From contig JANJUV010000020.1 in NCBI GenBank assembly GCA_024710405.1, positions 62,001-126,000 of the forward strand: a stretch of 64,000 nt of DNA. The letters run 5' to 3'. Position numbers and translations under genes: made by a program. Origin of the DNA: Bacteroidales bacterium (lineage in GTDB: Bacteria > Bacteroidota > Bacteroidia > Bacteroidales > F082). Numbering within the stretch: position 1 is the stretch's first letter; each line of letters begins with the position of its first letter. The notes beneath the pieces are model-generated. The model had not been told where the DNA came from. It worked only from the letters and a program-made list of their open reading frames with translations, and ran no database searches. This document shows positions 25,343-34,078 of the stretch, in pieces.

Positions 25343-27322
25343 ATGTTCCGGAACCAAATGCCCAAACGGCTGTTCATACTGATCATTTCTATTCTATTAC
25401 TGTTGTTTTCCGTATGGTTTTATTCCGGCACCATCACCCGTTTTCCCTCGCATGTGCATGCCTGGTCGCAGGCCGACCGTCTGGCTCTGGCTTATGGTTT
25501 CATCGACAACGGCTTTGATTTTTTTCGTCCGGCCACCAACAATCTCCGGCCCGAATACGAAGCATCAAAAGAACTTACGGAAGAAAAGGGCGTTACCCAG
25601 GTAGATTTTCCTGTTATTGAATTTATAGTGGCAGCGCTGATGCAAAGCACCGGGATGCAGGAGCCGGTGGTATTCAGAATGTTGGTGTTGTTTATTTCTT
25701 TGTTGGGGATCATTAGTCTGGGTTTGGCGCTTAAATGCCTTAATTATGCTGATCCGGTTGTATTGCTGATGGTCTTTTTTGTGTTTACTGCACCGGTTTA
25801 TACCTATTATCAAGCCGGAATGATCCCGGGAATTCCTGCTTTTGCCTTATCCATGGGCGGGTTGTTTTCTTTGGCCTGTTTTCGGGACACCATCAGGACA
25901 CGCCATATTTATTCCGGCATCGCCTTTTTTACCCTGGCTGCCCTGATCAGGCTTCCTTATTTGATGTTGCTCCTCTCGGCACTTGCTGCGGTATTTATCA
26001 CCCATTTCAGGTACAGGGAAGTGCGTTTGCACAGCATCCGTGCCGGAATAATCTCGCTGAGCCTTGTACTTGCCTATTACGCTTACAACCAATATCTGGG
26101 CAGAACCTATGGGTCGGTATTTCTGCAAACGCTCATGCCTCCCGAAGACCCTGCTGATTTTGCAGCGATCATGCGCGCCGCCTGGGACAACTGGAAATGG
26201 CATTATTTCACGGCCGGACATTACCTGATTATGTTGATGGCCCTGATGTTGCTCCTGTTTCAGGGATTCAGAAAAAAGCTTTACAACGACATTTTCTTCC
26301 TCACGGGGGTCATCAGTCTCATTCCTGCCAGCCTTTACGTTGTTGTAATGGCCAGGCAGTTTGTGGCACACGACTATTATCTGATTGATTCGCTGATGAT
26401 ACCGCTGCTCCTTATCACATTGTCAGGACTTGGTAATATGCCCGATAGCCTCCTTAAAAAGCCCCGGGCTATTTGGGTTGTTGCCTTACTATTAATTGCA
26501 TTCATGGTGTATCGTTCATATGAAGTGCAAAAAGAGAGATATACCACATACAGCTGGGACAGGATCGAAACCACAAGGATCAATTTCACCGACAGCGACA
26601 AGTTTTTGGAAGAGGCAGGTATTCCGGAAGATGCGCGCATACTTGTGCTTGATGCCTATACCAATAACACAGCCTTATTGCTGATGAAGCGGAAAGGCTA
26701 TGTGGTGATCAACACCACCCGCGAAAACATTGAAAAAGGCCTCAGCTACAATTTTGATTATATAGCTGTGCAAAACAGTTTCCTTAGTTCTGATGTGCTG
26801 GTGCCCTATCCTGAGTTGAGAAACCGGCTCAGACCTGTGGCCAACAACGGCCGTGTCGGCATTTACGCCTATAGCAACGAAATCGTTGAGCAAAGTTTTG
26901 CCGAAATGTTTGGATTTGCGCCGAAAGCTACCGTATGGAGTACGACTGTGTCCAATGATTCTGCATCTGATGCATCAGCAGAATTTGTTCCTCTGGCATT
27001 ATTTGCTGCCGACGCGCATACTGCGGAGGCCGGGGCCCTTTTGTTCGGGGCAGAAATCATTCGTAAGGGTTTACAGCCGGGAGCCGAATTGTTTCTGGTG
27101 ATTGACATACAACGTGGGGGAAAACTTGCTCATTACAGCAGCATTGCACTGAGCCCATTTCTGCGTGATGATTGCACAATATGCGATGCCGAAGCGTATC
27201 ATCACCTGCCCCTGCAACTTGAAACAGGCGATGTGTTCAAATGCTATCTTTGGAACCGCGACAAACAGTCCTTGGGATTAAAGAATATTGATATTCAATT
27301 AAAGAAACTAAATTTACCTTAA
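25343..27322 (+). CDS. Polytopic membrane protein, probable GT-C-type glycosyltransferase
   Basis: About 660 residues with around a dozen hydrophobic helices up to about residue 395 and a soluble C-terminal third. After TM1 comes an extracytoplasmic loop with HVHAWSQADRLALAYGFID, resembling the acidic first loop of GT39/ArnT-like enzymes that use polyprenyl-phosphate sugars; the match is by pattern only. The start is the ATG at 25343 or 25358, both after the promoter. It is followed by pgk after 13 bases, so read-through is likely. No closer identity is claimed. Confidence 0.6.
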   Translation: MFRNQMPKRLFILIISILLLLFSVWFYSGTITRFPSHVHAWSQADRLALAYGFIDNGFDFFRPATNNLRPEYEASKELTEEKGVTQVDFPVIEFIVAALMQSTGMQEPVVFRMLVLFISLLGIISLGLALKCLNYADPVVLLMVFFVFTAPVYTYYQAGMIPGIPAFALSMGGLFSLACFRDTIRTRHIYSGIAFFTLAALIRLPYLMLLLSALAAVFITHFRYREVRLHSIRAGIISLSLVLAYYAYNQYLGRTYGSVFLQTLMPPEDPADFAAIMRAAWDNWKWHYFTAGHYLIMLMALMLLLFQGFRKKLYNDIFFLTGVISLIPASLYVVVMARQFVAHDYYLIDSLMIPLLLITLSGLGNMPDSLLKKPRAIWVVALLLIAFMVYRSYEVQKERYTTYSWDRIETTRINFTDSDKFLEEAGIPEDARILVLDAYTNNTALLLMKRKGYVVINTTRENIEKGLSYNFDYIAVQNSFLSSDVLVPYPELRNRLRPVANNGRVGIYAYSNEIVEQSFAEMFGFAPKATVWSTTVSNDSASDASAEFVPLALFAADAHTAEAGALLFGAEIIRKGLQPGAELFLVIDIQRGGKLAHYSSIALSPFLRDDCTICDAEAYHHLPLQLETGDVFKCYLWNRDKQSLGLKNIDIQLKKLNLP

Positions 27323-27335
27323 AATTTAAACAACA

Positions 27336-28529
27336 ATGAAAAGTATCGACTTGTACAACCTGAAAGGCAAACGTGCACTGATTCGGGTTGATTTTAACGT
27401 GCCGCTCGACGAGCAGTTTCAGATTACCGACGACAACCGTATTATGGCTGCCCTTCCAACGATCCGCAAGGTGATTGCCACGGGGGGTTCGGTAATTCTG
27501 ATGTCGCACCTCGGGAGGCCAAAAGACGGACCCACAAACAAATATTCTTTGCGCCACCTTGTTCCCGGCCTGGAGCAAAGGCTTGGCATGAAAGTCAAGT
27601 TTGCTGATGATTGTATCGGACTTCAGGCGATGGAGCTTTCGTCAAGCCTGCAGCCCGGAGAAGTATTGCTGCTCGAGAACCTCAGGTTCTACAAAGAGGA
27701 AGAAAAAGGCGACGAAAACTTCGCCAAAAAGCTTGCCCTGCTTGGCGACGTTTACATCAACGATGCCTTTGGCACAGCACACCGCGCACATGCCTCCACA
27801 GCCATCATCGCACGCTTTTTCCCCGGAGCAAGTCTGTTTGGTTACCTGATGCAGGACGAAGTAGCCAGCCTCGAGAAAGTGGTGAAAAATGCCGAAAAAC
27901 CATTTACTGCTGTTTTGGGTGGTGCCAAGGTTTCGGGCAAGATTGAAATAATTAACAATTTGCTCGACAAGGTAGATAACCTGATTATCGGCGGAGGTAT
28001 GATGTTTACGTTTGTCAAAGCCATGGGCGGTGATGTGGGCAAATCGCTGGTGGAAGACGATCTGCTCGAAACGGCATCTGCTGCCGTAAAAAAAGCCAAA
28101 GAACTTGGTGTTAATCTTCTGATTCCGACCGATACCATCGCGGCGGATGCATTCAGCAATGATGCCGGCAAACAGCTATGTGCTGTGCAAAACATACCCG
28201 ACAATATGATGGGACTGGATATTGGCCCCGAGACAATAAAGGTATTCAGCGAAGTAATCATGAAGTCGAAAACCATTTTGTGGAATGGCCCTATGGGTGT
28301 ATTCGAATTCTCAAATTTCGAACAGGGAACCAAAGAAGTCGCGCTGGCTATCGCAGCGGCAACGGCCAATGGATGCTTCTCGCTGGTTGGCGGAGGCGAT
28401 TCTGTAGCTGCCGTAGGAAAATATAATCTGGCCGACAAAGTCAGCTATGTATCAACCGGAGGGGGCGCCATGCTCGAATATATCGAAGGAAAAGAACTCC
28501 CCGGCGTTAAGGCAATAATGGAAGGCTGA
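27336..28529 (+). CDS. pgk: Phosphoglycerate kinase
   Basis: Glycolytic enzyme making ATP and 3-phosphoglycerate from 1,3-bisphosphoglycerate and ADP. The 397-residue length is normal. Motifs: RVDFNVPLD (residues about 18-26), SHLGRPKDG, the substrate-arginine region, [29 protein letters not shown] and the nucleotide-binding GGGDSVAA. It lies directly after a GT-C-like gene and is followed by an intrinsic terminator. Confidence 0.98.
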   Translation: MKSIDLYNLKGKRALIRVDFNVPLDEQFQITDDNRIMAALPTIRKVIATGGSVILMSHLGRPKDGPTNKYSLRHLVPGLEQRLGMKVKFADDCIGLQAMELSSSLQPGEVLLLENLRFYKEEEKGDENFAKKLALLGDVYINDAFGTAHRAHASTAIIARFFPGASLFGYLMQDEVASLEKVVKNAEKPFTAVLGGAKVSGKIEIINNLLDKVDNLIIGGGMMFTFVKAMGGDVGKSLVEDDLLETASAAVKKAKELGVNLLIPTDTIAADAFSNDAGKQLCAVQNIPDNMMGLDIGPETIKVFSEVIMKSKTILWNGPMGVFEFSNFEQGTKEVALAIAAATANGCFSLVGGGDSVAAVGKYNLADKVSYVSTGGGAMLEYIEGKELPGVKAIMEG

Positions 28530-28556
28530 TTGACCCATCCATTGCATAATCAGGCA

Positions 28557-28592
28557 AAGGGAAAGCATGTTTGATGTTTTCCCTTAGTTTTT
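28557..28592 (+). terminator. Intrinsic terminator after pgk
   Basis: AAGGGAAA (28557-28564) pairs with TTTCCCTT (28578-28585); CAT and ATG inside the loop extend the stem. A T5 run follows at 28588-28592. Confidence 0.75.
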
Positions 28593-28615
28593 CTGAAACA
28601 TTGTTCAGCCTGATG

Positions 28616-28652
28616 CACAAGTCTGCCACTACTAACGTATGGCAGACTTGTG
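28616..28652. repeat. 13-bp perfect inverted repeat next to the dut promoter
   Basis: CACAAGTCTGCCA (28616-28628) pairs exactly with TGGCAGACTTGTG (28640-28652) around an 11-base loop. It ends 13 bases before the dut -7 element and covers the place where the -33 element should be. No T-tract follows. It may be an operator or a second hairpin behind pgk. Confidence 0.6.
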
Positions 28653-28665
28653 TGCCAAAAACATG

Positions 28666-28673
28666 TATTTTTG
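28666..28673 (+). promoter_or_regulatory. -7 promoter element of dut
   Basis: TATTTTTG, an exact TAnnTTTG match 22 bases before the ATG at 28695. Confidence 0.6.
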
Positions 28674-28694
28674 TCGTTCCTGACCAAATAACTT

Positions 28695-29126
28695 ATGGAA
28701 GTCAAAATTGTAAATAATTCCCGGAATCCTTTACCTGCTTATGAAACAGCCCATGCGGCCGGAATGGACCTGAGGGCCAATCTTGAAACTCCGGTGGTAC
28801 TGGGGTCACTTGAACGTGCCCTGATCCCAACAGGTCTTTTCATTGAGTTACCCTCAGGTTACGAAGCACAGGTAAGACCACGCAGCGGTTTGGCAGCCAA
28901 ATGGGGAATTACTGTGCTCAACTCACCGGGTACAATTGACGCTGACTATAGAGGCGAAATAAAAGTAATCCTTGTCAACCTTTCGGCCCAACCATTTACC
29001 ATACAACATGGTGACCGTATTGCACAAATGATTATTGCCAGACATGAAAACATTATATGGAGAAAGACTGACGAGCTTGGCGAAACCCGGCGCGGAGCAG
29101 GAGGATTTGGACACACCGGACATTAA
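28695..29126 (+). CDS. dut: Deoxyuridine 5'-triphosphate nucleotidohydrolase (dUTPase)
   Basis: Trimeric dUTPase, 143 residues, hydrolysing dUTP to dUMP and pyrophosphate. The conserved motifs appear in order: AGMDLRANL (motif 1, residues about 24-32), [12 protein letters not shown] (2), [14 protein letters not shown] (3, with the catalytic Asp), the GDRIAQMII region (4) and [10 protein letters not shown] (5). It is first of a run of plus-strand genes through EnvC. Confidence 0.96.
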   Translation: MEVKIVNNSRNPLPAYETAHAAGMDLRANLETPVVLGSLERALIPTGLFIELPSGYEAQVRPRSGLAAKWGITVLNSPGTIDADYRGEIKVILVNLSAQPFTIQHGDRIAQMIIARHENIIWRKTDELGETRRGAGGFGHTGH

Positions 29127-29206
29127 ACATGTTTTTAGCAATTAATTCCGGTATCCTTCGTTTTTAGAAATCTACCTTAAGATTCTCAACAAAAATCAGC
29201 ATAATA

Positions 29207-30211
29207 ATGAATATCATCATCCCTATGGCCGGCATGGGAAAGCGAATGCGGCCCCACACACTTACCATCCCCAAACCTCTGTTGCCGGTTGCCGGAAAAC
29301 CCATTGTGCAGCGACTGGTTGAAGATATCGTGCAGGTGGCCGGTGAGAAGGTAGAAAACATTGGCTTTGTGATCGGTAATTTTGGCAGTGAGGTAGAAAA
29401 AAACCTGCTCGAAATTGCCGCAAGGGCCGGCGCTCAGGGACATATTTTCTATCAGCACGAAGCCCTCGGCACTGCACATGCCATCCTTTGTGCGCACCCG
29501 CTTCTGAAAGATAAAGTGATCGTGGCTTATGCCGACACCCTGTTCAAAGCCAGTTTCAAACTTGAGACCTCCAAAGACGGTATTATCTGGGTGAACCACG
29601 TCGAAAACCCTGAACAATTCGGAGTTGTGAATCTTAACCCTGACGGTAGCATTGAAGGTTTCTACGAAAAGCCCAAAACCTTTGTTTCTGATATGGCCAT
29701 TATCGGCATCTATTATTTCCGCGACGGTGAATACCTGAGAAAAGAACTTCAGTATCTGCTTGATCAGAAAATTACAACCGGAGGTGAATACGGAATTACC
29801 GACGGCCTGCAGAATATGATGAAAAAAGGCACTTCCTTTCATACAGAATCGGTGGATGCCTGGCTCGACTGCGGCAACAAAGATGCTACAGTAGATACAA
29901 ACAGAAGCGTGCTCGATTTTGTCACCAACGAGACATTGATTTCCGATGAGGCTGACATTGACGAAGCCATCATTATCGAGCCCTGTTACATCGGTAAAGG
30001 CTCCAAAATATCAAACAGTGTAATAGGGCCGCACGTTTCTGTCGGTGAAGACACCACCATCATCAACTCGGTCATCCGCAACAGCATTATCCAGACCCAT
30101 GCAACCATAGAAAACAAACTTATTGAAAACAGCATGGTTGGAAACTACGCCACCATCAAAGGGCGATTCGATGATCTGAGCGTTGGGGACTACAATCAAA
30201 TAGAACACTGA
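29207..30211 (+). CDS. Sugar-phosphate nucleotidylyltransferase with left-handed beta-helix tail
   Basis: 334 residues. The N-terminal transferase domain has the NTP-binding signature AGMGKRMRPHTLTIPKPLLPVAGKP and the EKPKTF active-site segment. The C-terminal part (about 235-334) is hexapeptide-like (IGKGSKISNSVIGPHVSVGE and following turns). Related enzymes make dTDP-glucose, GDP-mannose or UDP-sugars; the product here is not determined. It lies eight bases before the TPR lipoprotein gene, in a block with DUF4292 and EnvC. Confidence 0.85.
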   Translation: MNIIIPMAGMGKRMRPHTLTIPKPLLPVAGKPIVQRLVEDIVQVAGEKVENIGFVIGNFGSEVEKNLLEIAARAGAQGHIFYQHEALGTAHAILCAHPLLKDKVIVAYADTLFKASFKLETSKDGIIWVNHVENPEQFGVVNLNPDGSIEGFYEKPKTFVSDMAIIGIYYFRDGEYLRKELQYLLDQKITTGGEYGITDGLQNMMKKGTSFHTESVDAWLDCGNKDATVDTNRSVLDFVTNETLISDEADIDEAIIIEPCYIGKGSKISNSVIGPHVSVGEDTTIINSVIRNSIIQTHATIENKLIENSMVGNYATIKGRFDDLSVGDYNQIEH

Positions 30212-30218
30212 AAAAACA

Positions 30219-31976
30219 ATGATCAGAATACCAATAAATTTCTTTGTTGTACTGCTTGTTTTGTCGGGTAGTTTTGTGTTTCAGGCTTGTTCTACCAACA
30301 AACCTGTTTCTGGTTCTGCTGCAGCATCATCACTTGCAAAGCCAGTCGCACCTGATGCGCACAGGCGCAATGCCGGCCTGTTTGCCGAGGGCGTTAAAGA
30401 ACGTCTTAAAGGCAACGACAAGCAGGCAGTGCAGCTTTTTGAGCAGGCTTTGGAGGCAAATCCCGCCGACCATGCCTCGATGTATGAACTGGCAGAGTTG
30501 TATGCACGTGCAGAGGATTTTGACCGCTCCTTTGAGATTATGCAACAAGCGGTAAGACTACAACCTGAAAACACATGGTATCAGATCAGGATGGCGCAAC
30601 TCTACAGAAAATTCGGTCAGGCAGACAATTTCATCAGCGTATATAAAAAACTGGTGGAAAAATACCCGACCAATCCTGAATACATTGGCGAACTGTCGAC
30701 CGGACTTCTTTTTCAGGAAAAATATGATGAAGCCATCGCCATTTACAACCAGCTTGAGTCGGTGATCGGGGTAAACGAAATGCTCAGCATGCAGAAGCAG
30801 GCAGTGTATATGGTCATGGATCAGCCGGAAAACGCCATCCGCGAAATCGAAAAACTGGCTGAGGCATTCCCATACGAAGGCAGATATCTGGCTATGCTGG
30901 CCGAACTGTACCTTGTGGCCGGCAAAAAAGAAAAAGCCATTGAAACATACCGCAAACTTGCCATAATTGATCCCGACAACCAACAGATTCATGTTTCGCT
31001 GTTCGAGTATTATTTCAATGAAGGAATGCTTGCCGAAGCCAATAAAGAGCTGGAATTTGTGATGCATGCAAATGAAATTGAACCAGGACTCAAGCTTCAG
31101 GCATTGCTCTACTGGCTTAATGCACCTCTTGAAAAAACACCCGATACAGGGATGACGATCTCTTTAATCAGTGCCTTCAACAAAAGTCACCCCGACGACG
31201 CAAGAGGCTGGGCATTGATGGGCGAGATTTACTACAACATGGATGAACATACCGAAGCAAGATCCTATTTCCTGAGGTCAATTGAGGCTGATAGCAGCAA
31301 CTTCAGGGTGTGGGAAAACCTGCTGATGAATGACCTCAGGATTTTTGAGGCTGAACCAATGATCAGACATGGAAGCAGGGCACAGAGTCTTTTTCCCGAA
31401 CAACCCCTGCCCTATTTCATTAACGGAATCGGTTTGTATCAGCAAAAACAATATGAAGATGCACTAAAATCGCTTGAAAACGGCCGAAAGTTCGTTGTTG
31501 GCAACAATGTGTTGATGGCTGAATTTTATAGTCTTATCGCCGACACACAAAACAAACTCGGAAACTTCAGGGCAAGCGACCTTTCCTATGAAAAAGCCCT
31601 CATCATCAATCCCGAAAACTCCGTTGTGCTCAACAACTACGCCTATTATCTTTCGCTCCGGGGCGAAAAACTCGAACAGGCTGCAACAATGGCCGCAAAA
31701 GCCGTTGCCACCGACCCGAAAAACAGCTCCAACCTCGACACCTACGCATGGGTACTCTACAAACAGGGCAAATATGAAGATGCACTCGTACAGATTGAAC
31801 TTGCACTTCAGTTTATGGATAAAGAAAGCGGAACCATACTTGAACATTATGGCGACATTTTGTACAAACTTGGGAAGGCAACAGAAGCCATGAATTACTG
31901 GAAAAAAGCTAAAAATGCAGGCGAAACAAGTGATTTAATTGATAAAAAAATTGAGACCGGACAACTGCATGAATAA
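30219..31976 (+). CDS. Tetratricopeptide-repeat lipoprotein
   Basis: 585 residues. A signal peptide ends in a lipobox (FVFQAC), so the protein is probably anchored by lipid at about C24. The rest is tetratricopeptide repeats, visible as repeated ANPADHASMYELAELYARAEDFD-like units at about residues 55-125, 150-270, 330-400 and 450-570. TPR arrays bind partner proteins; here the partner may be one of the co-transcribed envelope proteins. The DUF4292 gene starts within its last codons. Confidence 0.85.
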   Translation: MIRIPINFFVVLLVLSGSFVFQACSTNKPVSGSAAASSLAKPVAPDAHRRNAGLFAEGVKERLKGNDKQAVQLFEQALEANPADHASMYELAELYARAEDFDRSFEIMQQAVRLQPENTWYQIRMAQLYRKFGQADNFISVYKKLVEKYPTNPEYIGELSTGLLFQEKYDEAIAIYNQLESVIGVNEMLSMQKQAVYMVMDQPENAIREIEKLAEAFPYEGRYLAMLAELYLVAGKKEKAIETYRKLAIIDPDNQQIHVSLFEYYFNEGMLAEANKELEFVMHANEIEPGLKLQALLYWLNAPLEKTPDTGMTISLISAFNKSHPDDARGWALMGEIYYNMDEHTEARSYFLRSIEADSSNFRVWENLLMNDLRIFEAEPMIRHGSRAQSLFPEQPLPYFINGIGLYQQKQYEDALKSLENGRKFVVGNNVLMAEFYSLIADTQNKLGNFRASDLSYEKALIINPENSVVLNNYAYYLSLRGEKLEQAATMAAKAVATDPKNSSNLDTYAWVLYKQGKYEDALVQIELALQFMDKESGTILEHYGDILYKLGKATEAMNYWKKAKNAGETSDLIDKKIETGQLHE

Positions 31977-32802
31977 TCAATTTGTTTGGATTACCGGACG
32001 TGTTTTTCTGTATGGTTTTGTGTTGGTGTTTTTCCTGAGTTCCTGTGTGTCGAAACGCAAGTTGATCAAACAGCCACTGAAGGAATACGGAGAGGAGTTT
32101 CTCATCGAAAAGATGCAGGAATCAGAAACCAGATTCGAATACTTTGCCGCTCGCTGCAACATCAGCCTGAAGTCGGACAAAGCTCAGACTGAGTTAAAAG
32201 GGCAAATTAGAATGCGCTACGACAGCGTTATTTGGATTTCACTCAGCCCCGCACTGGGTATCGAAGTTGCCCGCCTAATGATCAGTACCGACAGCATCAG
32301 GTTTCTGAACCGCCTCGAAAAGAACTACTTTGAAGGAGATTATGCCCTGATAACCGGGTTTCTGGGAACTTCAATCGATTTCAATATGGTGCAAGCACTG
32401 ATACTGGGAAACGACTTTGCCTATTACGAAAACAACACTTTCAGGGCCTCGATCGATAATGAACAGTATCGCCTGAGCACCACAGGAAGACAAAAACTGA
32501 AAAAACACCTCAAACAATCGGAAACCCCTGATATCCTGGTTCAAAGCCTGTGGTTAAGCCCTGAAAACTACCGAATAAAAAAAATACATCTCAAGGAATT
32601 CAGTGACGAAAATCAACGACTGCATATTGATTATCTGGAGCATGAGCAAATATCAGGCTACTATTTTCCATCAAAGATCCACATGGAAGTGATAAAACAA
32701 AACAACCGGTTTGATTTGGTAATTGAGCTAAACGCAATCGAAATCAATAAGTCGCAAACATTTCCGTTCAAAGTCCCCGAGCGGTTTCATAAATTGCAGT
32801 AA
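31969..32802 (+). CDS. DUF4292 family lipoprotein
   Basis: 277 residues with a lipoprotein signal (FFLSSC, residues about 15-20). The body is the DUF4292 family, a LolA/LolB-like beta-rich fold found in Bacteroidota; its molecular role is unproven, though lipoprotein or outer-membrane trafficking has been suggested by fold. The ATG at 31969 overlaps the end of the TPR gene by eight bases. An in-frame start at 31939 is rejected because it precedes the signal peptide. Confidence 0.8.
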   Translation: MNNQFVWITGRVFLYGFVLVFFLSSCVSKRKLIKQPLKEYGEEFLIEKMQESETRFEYFAARCNISLKSDKAQTELKGQIRMRYDSVIWISLSPALGIEVARLMISTDSIRFLNRLEKNYFEGDYALITGFLGTSIDFNMVQALILGNDFAYYENNTFRASIDNEQYRLSTTGRQKLKKHLKQSETPDILVQSLWLSPENYRIKKIHLKEFSDENQRLHIDYLEHEQISGYYFPSKIHMEVIKQNNRFDLVIELNAIEINKSQTFPFKVPERFHKLQ

Positions 32803-32816
32803 TTTTATCCACAAGG

Positions 32817-34043
32817 ATGAGACTCAGGTTTTTTTTAACGGTGCTGATGTTCCTGGCTTCATGGGCAGGGATTCTTCGTGCGCAGCAACAGGATCGCAAA
32901 AGCGAACTTGAAAGTAACATAAAGCGCATCGAAGAAGAAATTGCATTCACTTCAAAGCTTATCTCTGAAACGCGCGAAAGCCGCACCCTGACACTTGGTG
33001 AGCTACAAATACTCAATGCACGGATTAATCGTCAGGAGGCACTTGTGGCTACACTCAGAAGGCAAATAAAACTGCTCGACGATCAGATCAGAAAATCGGA
33101 AAATGAACTCAGGCAACTCAACAGCGAACTTCAAAACCTGCGCGATGAGTATGCCAAAATGATATATTTCGCTTATAAAAACAGAAAAAGCTATAGTAAG
33201 TTGGTGTTTTTGTTTTCGGCCAGCGATTTCAATCAGGCCTATCAGCGTCTGAAGTATTTTCAGCAATATGCCGCTTTCCGTCAGGGTCAAATCACCCGAA
33301 TTGAAGAAACCCAGAAAAAAATTGATACCCAGCGCGAAAAACTAGTATCAGAACGTACCGAAAAACAATCTCTTTTCGAAGCAGAGCGCAAAGCACAAGT
33401 GAGCCTGAATACCGAAAAGAGTAAAAAAGATCAGGCTGTGAAACAGCTTTCGCAAAAAGAAAAACAACTCAGGCAATCATTGCGCGAAAAAGAAAAAGAA
33501 GCCCAAAAGCTTCAGCGCGCCATCGAAAAAATTATCAATGAAGAAATCAGGGCAGCGCGCGAAAGGAAAGGTGAAAAGGACGCAAGCCGCGACAGACTTA
33601 TGGAGCTGACACCTGAAGAAAGAATCATTTCGGACAATTTTGCCCAGAATCGCGGCAGATTGCCCTGGCCAACCGAACGGGGTGTGATTGCCTCAAGGTT
33701 TGGCGAACAACCACACCCGGTGCTCAAAAAAGTGACCATTAAAAACAATGGCGTTGATATCGCCACTGCTCCCGGTTCTGAAGCCCGCTCTGTCTTCGAT
33801 GGTGTAGTGGTCAGCATCACACCCATAAGCAATACCAACCAGGCAGTGATCATCAGGCATGGTGACTTTTTCACTGTGTATTCAAACCTTGAAGAAGTGT
33901 ATGTTAAACGCGGCGACCCTGTGAAAACCAAAGAAATCATCGGGCTGATCCACACCGACAAAAAAGAGGCTAAAACAGAAGTCCATTTTGAATTGTGGAA
34001 AGGCCGGCAGATTCAGGATCCCGCCGGATGGCTGGCACGATAA
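32817..34043 (+). CDS. envC: EnvC-like murein hydrolase activator (degenerate M23 domain)
   Basis: 408 residues: signal peptide (about 1-22), long coiled coil (about 25-260) and a C-terminal LytM/M23 domain (about 290-408). The zinc-ligand motif HxGxD reads NNGVD and the YxHL histidine is missing (YSNL); only the last HFE is kept. This matches EnvC proteins, which do not cut peptidoglycan themselves but activate amidases at the septum. It is the last gene of the nucleotidylyltransferase-TPR-DUF4292 block. Confidence 0.88.
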   Translation: MRLRFFLTVLMFLASWAGILRAQQQDRKSELESNIKRIEEEIAFTSKLISETRESRTLTLGELQILNARINRQEALVATLRRQIKLLDDQIRKSENELRQLNSELQNLRDEYAKMIYFAYKNRKSYSKLVFLFSASDFNQAYQRLKYFQQYAAFRQGQITRIEETQKKIDTQREKLVSERTEKQSLFEAERKAQVSLNTEKSKKDQAVKQLSQKEKQLRQSLREKEKEAQKLQRAIEKIINEEIRAARERKGEKDASRDRLMELTPEERIISDNFAQNRGRLPWPTERGVIASRFGEQPHPVLKKVTIKNNGVDIATAPGSEARSVFDGVVVSITPISNTNQAVIIRHGDFFTVYSNLEEVYVKRGDPVKTKEIIGLIHTDKKEAKTEVHFELWKGRQIQDPAGWLAR

Positions 34044-34078
34044 AGAATCTGTAAATAGCAGGCTTTCAATTCAGTTGT

